Positions 24,482-32,977 of a stretch of DNA of 41,808 nt are shown here, piece after piece; the stretch's first letter is position 1, and each line of letters begins with the position of its first letter. The notes under the pieces are model-generated. The model worked only from the letters and a program-made list of their open reading frames with translations. It made no database searches and was not told the origin of the DNA. The position numbers and the translations under genes are program-made. The stretch is from SIG480 sp045614365 (GTDB taxonomy: Bacteria; Bacillota; Clostridia; Oscillospirales; JAAYXM01): assembly GCA_045614365.1 (NCBI GenBank), contig JAZLCV010000184.1, positions 1 to 41,808 on the forward strand. Reading direction: 5' to 3'.

Positions 24482-26584
24482 TTATTGTGCAACAACCGGG
24501 ATAATCATTGTGACCTTCACCGGAGCATTGCCAATCTTTGCATTGAATGTAGCCTTTGCACTGTTCGGATTCGGAGTTCCGTCTGCTTCCTCATATGCGC
24601 AGGTAATTCCACGCTCATCAAAGAGGTTCTTCATCCAGTTATCTTCCGAATTATCGGATGTGTACCATATACATGCTTCTTCAAGAACAGTTGCAAGCTT
24701 TAAGAGTGAGAATTCCTGTTCATTAATTGTGTCGATGCCAAGAATTGGAGCAACAGCTTTTGATGTTGCATTAACCATAGCCTGAAGAATATCAACAAGA
24801 GCGTACTCAACATCTGTTGTAAATCCTACCTGTAAATCAAATCCATCCAGAGTGAGGTCGCCTTCAGTAACATCGGTAGCTACAACCTTAAGAGCTTGAA
24901 GCATTACCTCTGTGTAATCCGCTGCCTCTACATTGAGACCTTCACGAACCACGATATCAGCACCTAAATCAAATACAATCTCCGGAACCGGATCATCATT
25001 ATACTCATAGAACATTCCGAAAACTTTCTGTTCCTGACCATCACCTATTTTATATGTCACATATGTGTTTTCAACATCAATGTCAACGCTCGGGGTGCTC
25101 GGGGTGCTCGGCTTGGAGGTACCCGGGAGAGATCCGCTGTTTGTTGAAGCATTCGGATCGGAATTAGGCTTGCTCGGCTTATCATCCTTATCGTCTGTCT
25201 TGCCGTCGTCCTTACCGCTGTCCGGAGTTGTTGTACCCGGCTTTGTTGCAGGGCTGTTGTCTGTAACGTTTGTGTTCGGGGTTTCTACCTTGGAGTCATA
25301 GCCGTTAACTGTAGCATTGCCTACGTTACCGGAACCTGTAACCTTGGAGGACTCACCGTTAACCGTTACGTTCTCAACCTTAGCGCCCTTGTCAACAGCA
25401 ACGTTTGTGTTGTTACCCTCTGTCTTAACGCTGTCAACCTTTGTTCCTTCTGCAACCTTAACTGTGTTGTCGGAACCGTTAACTGTAACGTTCTCTGCGT
25501 CCTTCTTAATAACAACCTCGTTCTCAGAGGAGTCGATAACAACTTCCTTAGCAGGAACATCGATTTCAACATCGTTTGCATTTTCAGCAACGACAACCTT
25601 CGGAACCTCTACGCCTGCTGAAGCTGTAACCTTGGAAGCGCCGGTCGGATTACCGACAACAACCTGTGCAGCGCTTGTTCCTTCGTTGAGGTTAACATCA
25701 CCGCCACGGATAACGATACGGCCTGTAACCGTAACATTGGAAAGGTCAATGTTCTCTGCACCTACAGCATCTGTGATGATGAGGTCGCCTTCGATTGTTG
25801 CGCCGGAAAGATCTGTTGTTGCATCGTTTACGATAAGGCTTCCTGCAACCTTCTTGCCGGAGTAGTTAGCATCCTTGTTTACAAAGAGGCAAGCAACGCG
25901 GTCAAGCATTGCAGCAAACTCTGCGCGGGTAACATTGTCCTGCGGGCGGAGAGTTTTTGTGTTGTCGCCGAGAACAACCTCTGCATCAATAAGAGCGTTT
26001 GTTGCATTCTTTGCCCAAGCTGAAACCTTGCTGTTATCTACAAAGTTTGCAGCTGCATCCGTTTCAGCGGAGAAAAGGAATGTACGTGCAAGAATTGTGA
26101 AGGTCTGCTCACGGGTAATCGGGCTGTTCGGCATCATCTTATTGCCGGAGCCGTTGATAATCTTAACAGCAACACCGGACTGAAGTGCCTCATAGTACCA
26201 CTGACCGGAAACAACGTCAACATAGTGCTCAATCTCAGCCTTTGTTGCGTGTGCACCGAGAACGCGAACCATCATTGTTACCATCTCAGCGCGTGTGAGA
26301 GAGTCATCCGGACGGATCTTGTTCTCGTGTCCTGTCATTGTGCCGTTGTTGACAGCACAGTTAAGACCCTGATACTTCCAGCTGTCAAAAGCCGGAGCAT
26401 CGGAGAACGCATCAAGAGCGTGCTCGTCGTGGTGAGCATCAATTGTGTCGCTCTCTGGTGCGGCAGTTGTTACAAGATCAGCCGTCCCTGCGTTTGTGAG
26501 TGTGTCTTCTGCTGCTGCAGCAAATGTCATAAGCATTGCGATACTGAGGACTGCCGCGAGCATGATTTTCAATGTTTTTTTCAT
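24482..26584 (-). CDS. SLH-domain surface protein with beta-helical region
   Basis: About 700 residues with a signal peptide (KKTLKIMLAAVLSIAML, cleaved after AAAA), then three S-layer-homology domains (about 62-108, 120-168, 182-232), each ending in the TRAE/TREQ-type motif (LTRAEMVTMMVRVL, ITREQTFTILAR, VTRAEFAAMLDRV). A repetitive Val/Asn-rich stretch (about 245-440: VTVNGSDNTVKV, VTVNGESSKVTG) looks like a right-handed beta-helix. A Pro/Ser/Thr/Lys linker (445-500) leads to a C-terminal domain of about 200 residues of unknown role. SLH domains bind secondary cell-wall polymer. The start is ATG 26582-26584 after AAGGAAGG; an upstream GTG overlaps that site. It lies just after cpsB. Confidence 0.88.
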   Translation of the reverse strand: MKKTLKIMLAAVLSIAMLMTFAAAAEDTLTNAGTADLVTTAAPESDTIDAHHDEHALDAFSDAPAFDSWKYQGLNCAVNNGTMTGHENKIRPDDSLTRAEMVTMMVRVLGAHATKAEIEHYVDVVSGQWYYEALQSGVAVKIINGSGNKMMPNSPITREQTFTILARTFLFSAETDAAANFVDNSKVSAWAKNATNALIDAEVVLGDNTKTLRPQDNVTRAEFAAMLDRVACLFVNKDANYSGKKVAGSLIVNDATTDLSGATIEGDLIITDAVGAENIDLSNVTVTGRIVIRGGDVNLNEGTSAAQVVVGNPTGASKVTASAGVEVPKVVVAENANDVEIDVPAKEVVIDSSENEVVIKKDAENVTVNGSDNTVKVAEGTKVDSVKTEGNNTNVAVDKGAKVENVTVNGESSKVTGSGNVGNATVNGYDSKVETPNTNVTDNSPATKPGTTTPDSGKDDGKTDDKDDKPSKPNSDPNASTNSGSLPGTSKPSTPSTPSVDIDVENTYVTYKIGDGQEQKVFGMFYEYNDDPVPEIVFDLGADIVVREGLNVEAADYTEVMLQALKVVATDVTEGDLTLDGFDLQVGFTTDVEYALVDILQAMVNATSKAVAPILGIDTINEQEFSLLKLATVLEEACIWYTSDNSEDNWMKNLFDERGITCAYEEADGTPNPNSAKATFNAKIGNAPVKVTMIIPVVAQ

Positions 26585-26621
26585 AGTGTTAAACACCTTC
26601 CTTGAAAAATTTTCCTATTGC

Positions 26622-26642
26622 AGGCAATGTGTGATATTGCCT
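26622..26642 (-). terminator. Small hairpin between cpsB and the SLH gene
   Basis: AGGCAAT and ATTGCCT form a 7-bp stem that includes the last base of the cpsB stop codon. It is weak, so partial read-through into the SLH gene is likely. Confidence 0.4.
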
Positions 26643-27346
26643 TACAGACTTAATTTAATTTGCCGTGACTTATCGCGCGGCGTGATGATTTTTTCTGCAT
26701 TCGCGGTAAGATACGGCATCATCTTGCCTATCTTCTTCACCGCATATGCGAAATCCTTATATGACAACTTACCGTCACCGTGCGTATCGCTTCCGAGGAC
26801 ATGAACAGCATCATCCGCGATAAGGTCGAGATAATACCGTCTGTGACGCCTTGAATCCAGAAGAGCCGAAGCATTCATCTGAACATCAATATTAAGCTTC
26901 AATATCTTTTCCCGTCCGATATGGGATATTCTGTCTATGTGTGCACAAACGGGACGTAAACGCTGCTCCCGGATGATTCCCATAACCGCATCAAGTGTCC
27001 AGCAAGGCCACGGCTCGGGCGGAAACTCAATCAGAATGTAATCAGACTCGCCGATACAAAGCTTTTTAAGATCCGGTTCCTTATCAATATTTATCCCAAG
27101 CTGAACCTCTGCCGCCTTCACGATTTTTATCCCGCTCCTGTTCGCGGCACAAAGCTCATCATACGCTTTTTCGCGTCGCGCCAGAAAATCCGGAATGTTA
27201 TCCACGTCAGGGTAAAAATGCGGCGTGGCAACAATGGTATTCACCCCTGCCTCTTTGGCATATTCAAGCTGAGAAAGGCTCATGTCAAGGCTTTCGGATC
27301 CGTGATCGGCACCGGGCAAAATGTGAGAGTGAAAATCAATATACAT
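26642..27346 (-). CDS. CpsB/YwqE-type PHP tyrosine-protein phosphatase
   Basis: The 234-residue PHP-fold protein has DFHSHILPGADHGS at 4-17 (His6, His8 metal ligands), VATPHFYPD, KAAEVQLG, ILIEFPPEP, RPVCAHIDR and VLGSDTHGDG, the full metal set of this family. The usual second motif HILPGIDDGA reads HILPGADHGS here. It dephosphorylates the CpsD-type tyrosine kinase and so controls chain length of a surface polysaccharide. It follows the kinase gene by three bases, in the order CpsC-CpsD-CpsB. Confidence 0.9.
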   Translation of the reverse strand: MYIDFHSHILPGADHGSESLDMSLSQLEYAKEAGVNTIVATPHFYPDVDNIPDFLARREKAYDELCAANRSGIKIVKAAEVQLGINIDKEPDLKKLCIGESDYILIEFPPEPWPCWTLDAVMGIIREQRLRPVCAHIDRISHIGREKILKLNIDVQMNASALLDSRRHRRYYLDLIADDAVHVLGSDTHGDGKLSYKDFAYAVKKIGKMMPYLTANAEKIITPRDKSRQIKLSL

Positions 27347-27349
27347 AGC

Positions 27350-28111
27350 TTATTCCTTTGGCGGAAGGCTGTACCCGTAAGTATAGCCGTAACGTGCCTT
27401 GTACTTACGTCTGTAGCGGTACTGCGTGAAGAGCGAATCACCGACAGAGTCATTAAGGATAAAGCCGAGGATTTTTGCACCGACACGCTCAAGGCTGTCT
27501 ATCGATTGTTTTACAACCTCTAATGCGACCGTGTTCTCACGGACAACGAATACAACACCGTCAAGCTTGCTTGCGATAATCGCAAGGTCTGTAACAACGT
27601 GTATCGGCGGGGTGTCGATAAAGATATAGTCATATTCCTCACGGATCTGAGAGAGAACCTCATCAAAAATGGTGGTCATAAGAAGCTCCGGCGGGCTTGG
27701 CGGAATTGTTCCGACAGGCAGAACCCAGAGATTTTCATATTCCGTTCTCGATATCGGAAGCTCTTTTATAAAGCCGCCGAGCTTATCGGAAAATCCGGGA
27801 GAAGAAGGAATTTCAAAGTAACGGTGGACACGCGGCTTTCTCATATCCATATCAATTACAAGAACCTTATGGCCGGTCTGGGCAAACGCAACAGCGGTAT
27901 TTAAGCACGTTGTCGTTTTTCCTTCATTTGCCGCCGAGCTTGTGAACGCAATTACCTTCTTATTACCCGAAAGCATAAACATAAGGTTTGTGCGCATGGA
28001 TTTATATGCCTCATTTATAATAAACGGGCTGTTTTCCGTCAGAAGTTCACTTTTTACATATGTACTTATCTTTTTCTTCTTTTTAAGAAAAGAGATATTT
28101 ATACGTCCCAT
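27350..28111 (-). CDS. CpsD/CapB-type bacterial tyrosine kinase
   Basis: The 253-residue BY-kinase has Walker A SSAANEGKTT (58-67), Walker A' VLVIDMDMRKP (83-93) and Walker B FIDTPP. Its C-terminal tail YRYRRKYKARYGYTYGY carries seven or eight closely spaced tyrosines, the autophosphorylation cluster. It needs the CpsC-type membrane adaptor for activity. Its ATG shares a base with the CpsC stop (TGATG), so translation is coupled. The upstream neighbour supplies the adaptor and the downstream one the phosphatase. Confidence 0.94.
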   Translation of the reverse strand: MGRINISFLKKKKKISTYVKSELLTENSPFIINEAYKSMRTNLMFMLSGNKKVIAFTSSAANEGKTTTCLNTAVAFAQTGHKVLVIDMDMRKPRVHRYFEIPSSPGFSDKLGGFIKELPISRTEYENLWVLPVGTIPPSPPELLMTTIFDEVLSQIREEYDYIFIDTPPIHVVTDLAIIASKLDGVVFVVRENTVALEVVKQSIDSLERVGAKILGFILNDSVGDSLFTQYRYRRKYKARYGYTYGYSLPPKE

Positions 28112-28830
28112 CAGCCAACCCTCCTTCTGCGCTTTACCTTACCGCCGGACAGCGTCTTCTCCGCAAGCTTGAATGACGGAACGATGCCAATGATGGGAAG
28201 GTCAAAGTTCTCGGAGAGAACAAACTCGCTTTTAACGCGGTTGTCAAGTCCCTCCGTAAGGAGAATTATGAAAACCGTAAGCATGGCACCGAGCATGGCA
28301 CCGAGCACGGTATTTCTCGGAATATTGGGTGACGACGGTGAAAGCGGAAGCGTTGCATAGTCGATAATCGACACGGCACCGGCATTCATAACACGCTTTA
28401 TCTCACTCGGCGCGACCTTGAGGATGGTATCCGCAATAATCTGCGCTTCCGTGGGGTCGTCATGTGTTACGGAAACACGAAAAACCTCGGTAGAGGAAAC
28501 CGCTTCCGCAGAAATCATTCTTTTGATTTCGGTTGAGGTATAGTCGAGCCCCGACTGCTCCGCAACCTTGTCAAGAACGGTGCGGCTGTTAAGGATAACA
28601 ACGAAAGTGTTAACAAGCTCACGGGATACGCTTACGTCACCGGTAGTAACGATGGAAGACTTACGCTCTGACATATTTGATATGTAGAGAAGAGCCTGCG
28701 ATGTATACATCGGAGTGACAAAAAAGAGGTTGCTTATCAGAAAAAGCACGCCACTTAGCATCGTGACCGTAACTATCAGCCAAATTTTAGAGAAAAGAAC
28801 CGATATGGTCTTTTTCAGATCCAGTTCCAT
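28111..28830 (-). CDS. CpsC/Wzz-type chain-length determinant and kinase adaptor
   Basis: About 239 residues with two membrane helices: near the N-terminus (about 14-36, LIVTVTMLSGVLFLI) and near the C-terminus (about 175-198, GAMLGAMLTVFIILL), the second preceded by the Pro-rich segment PLSPSSPNIPRN. This is the Wzz-family layout; the short cytoplasmic tail activates the CpsD-type kinase. I start at ATG 28828-28830 because AGGAAGGAAG lies upstream; the frame is open 11 codons further but those codons overlap that ribosome-binding site. First gene of the cpsCDB operon. Confidence 0.9.
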   Translation of the reverse strand: MELDLKKTISVLFSKIWLIVTVTMLSGVLFLISNLFFVTPMYTSQALLYISNMSERKSSIVTTGDVSVSRELVNTFVVILNSRTVLDKVAEQSGLDYTSTEIKRMISAEAVSSTEVFRVSVTHDDPTEAQIIADTILKVAPSEIKRVMNAGAVSIIDYATLPLSPSSPNIPRNTVLGAMLGAMLTVFIILLTEGLDNRVKSEFVLSENFDLPIIGIVPSFKLAEKTLSGGKVKRRRRVG

Positions 28831-28877
28831 TGGTCTTATAACTTCCTTCCTGCGAGAATACATTTTACAGTATTATA

Positions 28878-28906
28878 AGTATAGCACCTGACGCCTTAAA
28901 AATCAA
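28878..28906 (-). promoter_or_regulatory. Promoter of the cpsC-cpsD-cpsB operon
   Basis: TTGATT (28901-28906), 17 bases, TATACT (28878-28883) on the minus strand, about 45 bases before the CpsC start. It separates the operon from the epimerase/dehydratase gene upstream, which has its own promoter. Confidence 0.65.
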
Positions 28907-28940
28907 CACTTTTTTAAAGAAATATTTTAATTTTCCGGCT

Positions 28941-30824
28941 CTATTTCAGCTCGCAGAACTCTGAAAGTTCGCCGCCGTGTCGGGTACTTTCGGCAAAGTC
29001 AACGGAGATGGTTTCAAATACGGCATCGCGCAGTGCCGCCTCACCGCTGTCGGTTGCAAGAAGCTCTGCCAGCTGCTCAATATCCTTATCAACCTTTTCC
29101 GTAACTTCCTTCGTATGCATAATAAAAATCTTATCGTGGTTTGTTCGCGTGTGTGTTTCTTCCTCAAGCTTTAATTCCTCGAACAGCTTCTCGCCCGGAC
29201 GAAGCCCCGTAATTTCAATTTCAATATCGCGTCCGACGGTAAGCCCTGCAAGCTCAATCATATTGCAGGCAAGGTCATAAATACTTACAGGTTGTCCCAT
29301 ATCCAGCACAAAAATCTCCCCGCCGTGCGCAGACGCACCTGCGTTTAGAACAAGAGACACCGCCTCCGGAATAGTCATAAAATACCGCATTATGTTGCGA
29401 TGCGTAACCGTTACCGGGCCGCCCTCTTCAATCTGCCTTTTGAATATCGGAATAACAGATCCGTTTGAGCCGAGAACATTTCCGAAGCGGACAGCGGCAA
29501 GCTCACATCCGCGTCCGTTATATCTCTGGACAAGAAGCTCTGCCGCGCGCTTTGTCGCGCCCATGATATTCGTGGGATTTACCGCCTTATCCGTAGATAT
29601 GAGAACAAATCTGCCAACGCCGTGCTCAATACAACACTCAATGGTGTTTTTTGTTCCGAAAATATTGTTCTTTACCGCCTCGAAAACATTGTCCTCCATA
29701 AGCGGAACATGCTTATGTGCGGCGGCATGATATACGATGTCAAACTTATGACGGCGGAAAAGATATCCCATTCTCTCCTTATCCCGCACACTGCCTACTC
29801 GCACGCAGAAGCGCTCGCGCGGATACTTTGCAAGAAGGTCGTTCTGCAGATAAAAGAGTCCGTTCTCGTTTATATCCATAATCACAAGATAGCGGCAACC
29901 GTATTCAAGCGCCTGACGGCATATCTCAGAGCCGATGCTTCCCGCACCGCCCGTAACAAGCACGCACTTTCCTTCCATAAAGTGCTTTACCGTGCTCATA
30001 TCCGTTTTGATTGAGTCGCGGAAAAGCAAATCCTCAATTGAGAGATCGCGGAGCGCAGTTTTTGTTCCCGACATAAACCGATGAAAATCCACAAGGTTTC
30101 CGAAGGTTTTTACGGGGATTTCCGCACCGCGGCATTTATCGTAAATAACCTTGAATGTTTCGGAATCCGCCGATGGAATAGCAATAATAATTTCGTCTGC
30201 GCGGCGCTCCTTTGCAATACGCGGAACATCTTCAATTTTGCCGAGCACGCGCACGCCGGAAAGCGTCATGTGCTGCTTTGCCGCATCATCATCTGCCACG
30301 CCGACCGGAATAAGCCCCATATCGCGGTGCGTTGTAAGCATATGGATAAGCATATTGCCTGCCGTACCCGCACCTACCACAATAACCCGGTGCAGGTTCT
30401 CTCCATCCAGACGGTGTGTTACCAGAAACACCTTAAAAACACGCTCAACACATCGGACTCCCACGGTCATAACAGCGAAGAAGAAAGCAAACATAAGCGT
30501 TATGCTCATCGACACGGGGATTTCAAATACAAGATGCGCAATCCATACGGCAATAACCGTTATAAAGGAAATTTCAAGCTGGCGCAAAACATCACGGAAA
30601 GAGATGCTTACAAACAGTGCGCGGTAGGTTCCGAGAAGAAGCGCAAGTCCGAAAACGCACACGGCGCAGACGGCATAATAAACCCATCCCGCCCTGGCAA
30701 GAAAAGAAAAAGCCTCCGTAGGCACCATATCAAAACGCAAAAGAGCCGCAATGAAAAATGCGGCAAAAAAGCAAAGTATATCTATTAATATGTAAGAAAC
30801 CGATTTAACCCCTATCTTCATCAT
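28941..30824 (-). CDS. CapD/PglF-type membrane UDP-sugar 4,6-dehydratase/epimerase
   Basis: The 627-residue protein starts with four membrane helices, then a first Rossmann-type domain (VIVVGAGTAGNMLIHML) and a second, catalytic SDR domain (VLVTGGAGSIGSEICRQ, YHAAAHKHVPLMED, STDKAVNPTNIMGATKRAAE). This is the CapD/WbpM/PglF family that makes UDP-4-keto-6-deoxy sugars or epimerises UDP-GlcNAc for capsule or glycan synthesis. No glycosyltransferases are nearby, so the capsule synthesis genes lie elsewhere. It has its own promoter with a palindrome at the -35. Confidence 0.92.
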   Translation of the reverse strand: MMKIGVKSVSYILIDILCFFAAFFIAALLRFDMVPTEAFSFLARAGWVYYAVCAVCVFGLALLLGTYRALFVSISFRDVLRQLEISFITVIAVWIAHLVFEIPVSMSITLMFAFFFAVMTVGVRCVERVFKVFLVTHRLDGENLHRVIVVGAGTAGNMLIHMLTTHRDMGLIPVGVADDDAAKQHMTLSGVRVLGKIEDVPRIAKERRADEIIIAIPSADSETFKVIYDKCRGAEIPVKTFGNLVDFHRFMSGTKTALRDLSIEDLLFRDSIKTDMSTVKHFMEGKCVLVTGGAGSIGSEICRQALEYGCRYLVIMDINENGLFYLQNDLLAKYPRERFCVRVGSVRDKERMGYLFRRHKFDIVYHAAAHKHVPLMEDNVFEAVKNNIFGTKNTIECCIEHGVGRFVLISTDKAVNPTNIMGATKRAAELLVQRYNGRGCELAAVRFGNVLGSNGSVIPIFKRQIEEGGPVTVTHRNIMRYFMTIPEAVSLVLNAGASAHGGEIFVLDMGQPVSIYDLACNMIELAGLTVGRDIEIEITGLRPGEKLFEELKLEEETHTRTNHDKIFIMHTKEVTEKVDKDIEQLAELLATDSGEAALRDAVFETISVDFAESTRHGGELSEFCELK

Positions 30825-30862
30825 TTAAAACCCCTTCACTATTTTTGCCTATAATTAATATT

Positions 30863-30892
30863 ATTGTAACACAAACTTTACAGGTTGTAAAG
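30863..30892 (-). promoter_or_regulatory. Promoter of the epimerase/dehydratase with palindromic operator
   Basis: TTTACA (30886-30891), 17 bases, TACAAT (30863-30868) on the minus strand. The -35 hexamer is one arm of the palindrome CTTTACA-N3-TGTAAAG (30876-30892), so a bound protein would block RNA polymerase. The same core occurs at the -35 of the XRE regulator promoter (36422-36436). Confidence 0.65.
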
Positions 30893-31017
30893 GCAAAAAC
30901 GGATATTTTGTTTTATTTTTCTCTCATCGGCTCCTCTCTTTTTGTCATATTCGAAAAACGGGTAAAAAACAGATTATATTTTTCGCAAAAATTTTGACGG
31001 AATATGTTTAAAATCTA

Positions 31018-31046
31018 TTGACATTTTCATATGAATATGTTATATT
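31018..31046 (+). promoter_or_regulatory. Promoter of the XRE-cupin regulator with built-in operator
   Basis: A perfect TTGACA (31018-31023) and TATATT (31041-31046) are 17 bases apart. The spacer is almost exactly one palindrome (31021-31040) of 20 bases with arms ACATTTTCAT and ATGAATATGT, 18 of 20 positions symmetric. This is a natural operator for autoregulation by the downstream gene. Confidence 0.75.
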
Positions 31047-31144
31047 GTATTTCACATTACCAAACTAAAAGTTTATTTTTACAAAACCCACGCCGGGATG
31101 TTTTTCCTGCGTGGGCTTATACCGTGAAAGGCAAAGGTGATACC

Positions 31145-31690
31145 GTGAATATTGATATAGGCGGAAGAATAAAGCTTCTACGGCTTTATTACGGGCTTAC
31201 CCAACAGGAGCTTGCAGACCGCTGTGAGCTTTCAAAGGGTTTTATATCCCAGCTTGAATCCAACAGCACCTCACCCAGCCTTGCAACGCTGTCTGATATT
31301 TTCGATGCGCTTGGCACATCATTTGAGGAATTCTTCGCGCAAACCGGCGATTCTGCGCCCGTTGTGTATAAAAGCGAGGATATGTGCGAAAAAAATGTGG
31401 ATGATATAGGAAAAATGACCTGGCTTGTATCCACCGCGCAAAGAAATTCCATGGAGCCGATTTTATATGAGCTTCTTCCCGGAAAGGAAACACCCGTGGA
31501 TATGCCCCACGCCGGTGAAGAATTCGGATATGTCCTTTCCGGCTCAATTACACTCCGTCTCGGTATGAAAACCGAACGTCTGCGCCGCGGCGATGCGTTT
31601 TACTTTAAAGCCGACAAACAGCACAGCATAAAAAACCGCGGAAAATCCACCGCGCAGATATTGTGGGTATCTTCCCCGCCAAACTTTTGA
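31145..31690 (+). CDS. XRE-family regulator with cupin domain (PuuR type)
   Basis: The 181-residue protein has an N-terminal helix-turn-helix (8-62: LLRLYYGLTQQELADRCELS, GFISQLESN, PSLATLSDIFDAL) and a C-terminal cupin (about 105-175: PHAGEEFGYVLSGSITLRL, GDAFYFKADKQHSIKN). Proteins of this type (PuuR and relatives) control polyamine and amino-acid genes, and potABCD follows directly. The frame is open 38 codons upstream, but AAAGGTGA precedes the GTG at 31145, and the upstream part overlaps the promoter. The C-terminal SSPPNF tail is repeated twice downstream of the stop. Confidence 0.9.
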   Translation: MNIDIGGRIKLLRLYYGLTQQELADRCELSKGFISQLESNSTSPSLATLSDIFDALGTSFEEFFAQTGDSAPVVYKSEDMCEKNVDDIGKMTWLVSTAQRNSMEPILYELLPGKETPVDMPHAGEEFGYVLSGSITLRLGMKTERLRRGDAFYFKADKQHSIKNRGKSTAQILWVSSPPNF

Positions 31691-31856
31691 GTTTTTTCTT
31701 CTCCGCCTCCGGCGGAGATGCGAGGAGAATCAAAAGCACGGCTTTGGGTATCTTCCCCGCCGAATTTCTGATGTATTTATACTTACTCCGCCGAAGGCGG
31801 AGTAAGAGGGGATAATCAGCACACACCTTACGTGGTCTTCCCCGCCAAACTTTTAA
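31670..31856 (+). repeat. Three copies of the regulator's 3' tail with interposed hairpins
   Basis: The last seven codons of the XRE-cupin gene (Ser-Ser-Pro-Pro-Asn-Phe-stop, 31670-31690) recur at 31751-31771 and 31836-31856. All three encode the same peptide and end in a stop, but use different codons (CCA/CCG, AAC/AAT, TTT/TTC, TGA/TAA). Copies 1 and 2 also share the preceding Leu-Trp-Val; copy 3 has Trp. Between copies are the hairpins CTCCGCC-TCC-GGCGGAG (31701-31717) and CTTACTCCGCC-GAA-GGCGGAGTAAG (31782-31806). Unit lengths are 81 and 85 bases. Confidence 0.8.
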
Positions 31857-31882
31857 TTAACTAACACTTACAGGAGAATGAA

Positions 31883-32977
31883 ATGGGAGAACGTATTTTA
31901 GAGCTTTCCGGCATCTACAAAACCTTTGACGGAATGGATGTTTTAAACGGAATAAATTTATATATTGAAAAAAATGAGTTTCTCACGCTGCTCGGCCCGT
32001 CCGGCTGCGGAAAAACCACGCTTCTGCGAATTATCGGCGGATTTCTTACTCCTACGCAGGGGGATGTTTTCTACCGCGGAAAGCGCATAAACGATGTTCC
32101 GCCACACAAGCGCAACATCAACACGGTTTTCCAGCGTTATGCTCTTTTCCCGAAAATGACCGTCGGTGAAAACATCGCCTTTGGTCCGAACATAAAAAAA
32201 TGGGATAAAAAGAAAATCGACCGTGACGTTGATGAAATGCTCGAGCTTGTTTCCCTGCGCGGCTTCCGTGACCGCGATGTTACCACCCTTTCCGGAGGTC
32301 AGCAGCAGCGCGTTGCCGTTGCGCGTGCGCTTATCAACAAACCGGATATTCTTCTGCTTGACGAGCCGCTCGGTGCTCTGGATCTTAAGCTTCGCAAGGA
32401 AATGCAGATAGAGCTTAAGCGAATCCAGCAGGAAAGCGGAATAACCTTTGCATACGTCACCCACGATCAGGAAGAGGCGCTTACGATGTCTGACACCATC
32501 GTTGTTATGAACGGTGGCAAAATCCAGCAGATAGGCACACCTCAGGATATATATAACGAGCCGAAAAACGCATTTGTTGCCGACTTTATCGGCGACAGCA
32601 ACATTCTCTGTGCTACAATGGTGCGCGACCTTGAGGTTAAGTTCCTCGATTGCATTTTCCCCTGTATTGACCGCGGTTTCGGCGAAAACGCTCCGGTTGA
32701 CGTTGTTTTGCGCCCCGAAGATGTTATCCTCGTTCCCAAAACAGAAGGGCTTCCCTCCGGTGAGGTTGTTTCATCTATATTCAAGGGCGTTCACTACGAA
32801 ATGCGCGTTGATGTCTGCGGCGAAACGATTATTGCCCAATCCACCGTCAACTGCCCGCCGGGAAGTGTTGTTTCACTCCGCGTTGACCCTGAAAACATTC
32901 AGGTTATGCATAAAAGCGAAAACTCTCCCGACAGAAAAAAAATTACTTCTGATGAAATTTCGGAGGTCGAGATTTGA
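31883..32977 (+). CDS. potA: Spermidine/putrescine ABC transporter ATP-binding protein PotA
   Basis: The 364-residue ATPase has Walker A GPSGCGKTT, the Q-loop NTVFQRYALFPKMTV, the signature LSGGQQQRVAVARAL, Walker B LLLDEPLGALD and the H-loop VTHDQEEAL, followed by a C-terminal TOBE-type domain. It energises polyamine uptake. AGGAGAATG precedes the ATG. Its stop overlaps the potB start, so the operon runs potA-potB-potC-potD. Confidence 0.95.
   Translation: MGERILELSGIYKTFDGMDVLNGINLYIEKNEFLTLLGPSGCGKTTLLRIIGGFLTPTQGDVFYRGKRINDVPPHKRNINTVFQRYALFPKMTVGENIAFGPNIKKWDKKKIDRDVDEMLELVSLRGFRDRDVTTLSGGQQQRVAVARALINKPDILLLDEPLGALDLKLRKEMQIELKRIQQESGITFAYVTHDQEEALTMSDTIVVMNGGKIQQIGTPQDIYNEPKNAFVADFIGDSNILCATMVRDLEVKFLDCIFPCIDRGFGENAPVDVVLRPEDVILVPKTEGLPSGEVVSSIFKGVHYEMRVDVCGETIIAQSTVNCPPGSVVSLRVDPENIQVMHKSENSPDRKKITSDEISEVEI

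Larger units (their letters stand above)
30825..31144. other. 320-bp divergent intergenic region between the epimerase gene and the XRE-cupin gene
   Basis: It carries the minus-strand promoter of the epimerase/dehydratase (30863-30891) with an overlapping palindrome, and the plus-strand promoter of the XRE-cupin gene (31018-31046) with a near-perfect 20-bp palindrome. The AT-rich stretch between them and the approximately 90-base leader before 31145 show no other clear element. Confidence 0.7.

Noticed and set aside
30081..30788. 235-codon frame opposite the epimerase/dehydratase gene
   Set aside because: Antisense shadow; the minus-strand gene carries clear SDR motifs over this span and the plus frame has no family signature.
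31031..31144. Upstream extension of the XRE-cupin frame by 38 codons
   Set aside because: The extension overlaps the -10 and transcription start, lacks a ribosome-binding site, and the GTG at 31145 has a good one and begins the HTH domain at the normal distance.
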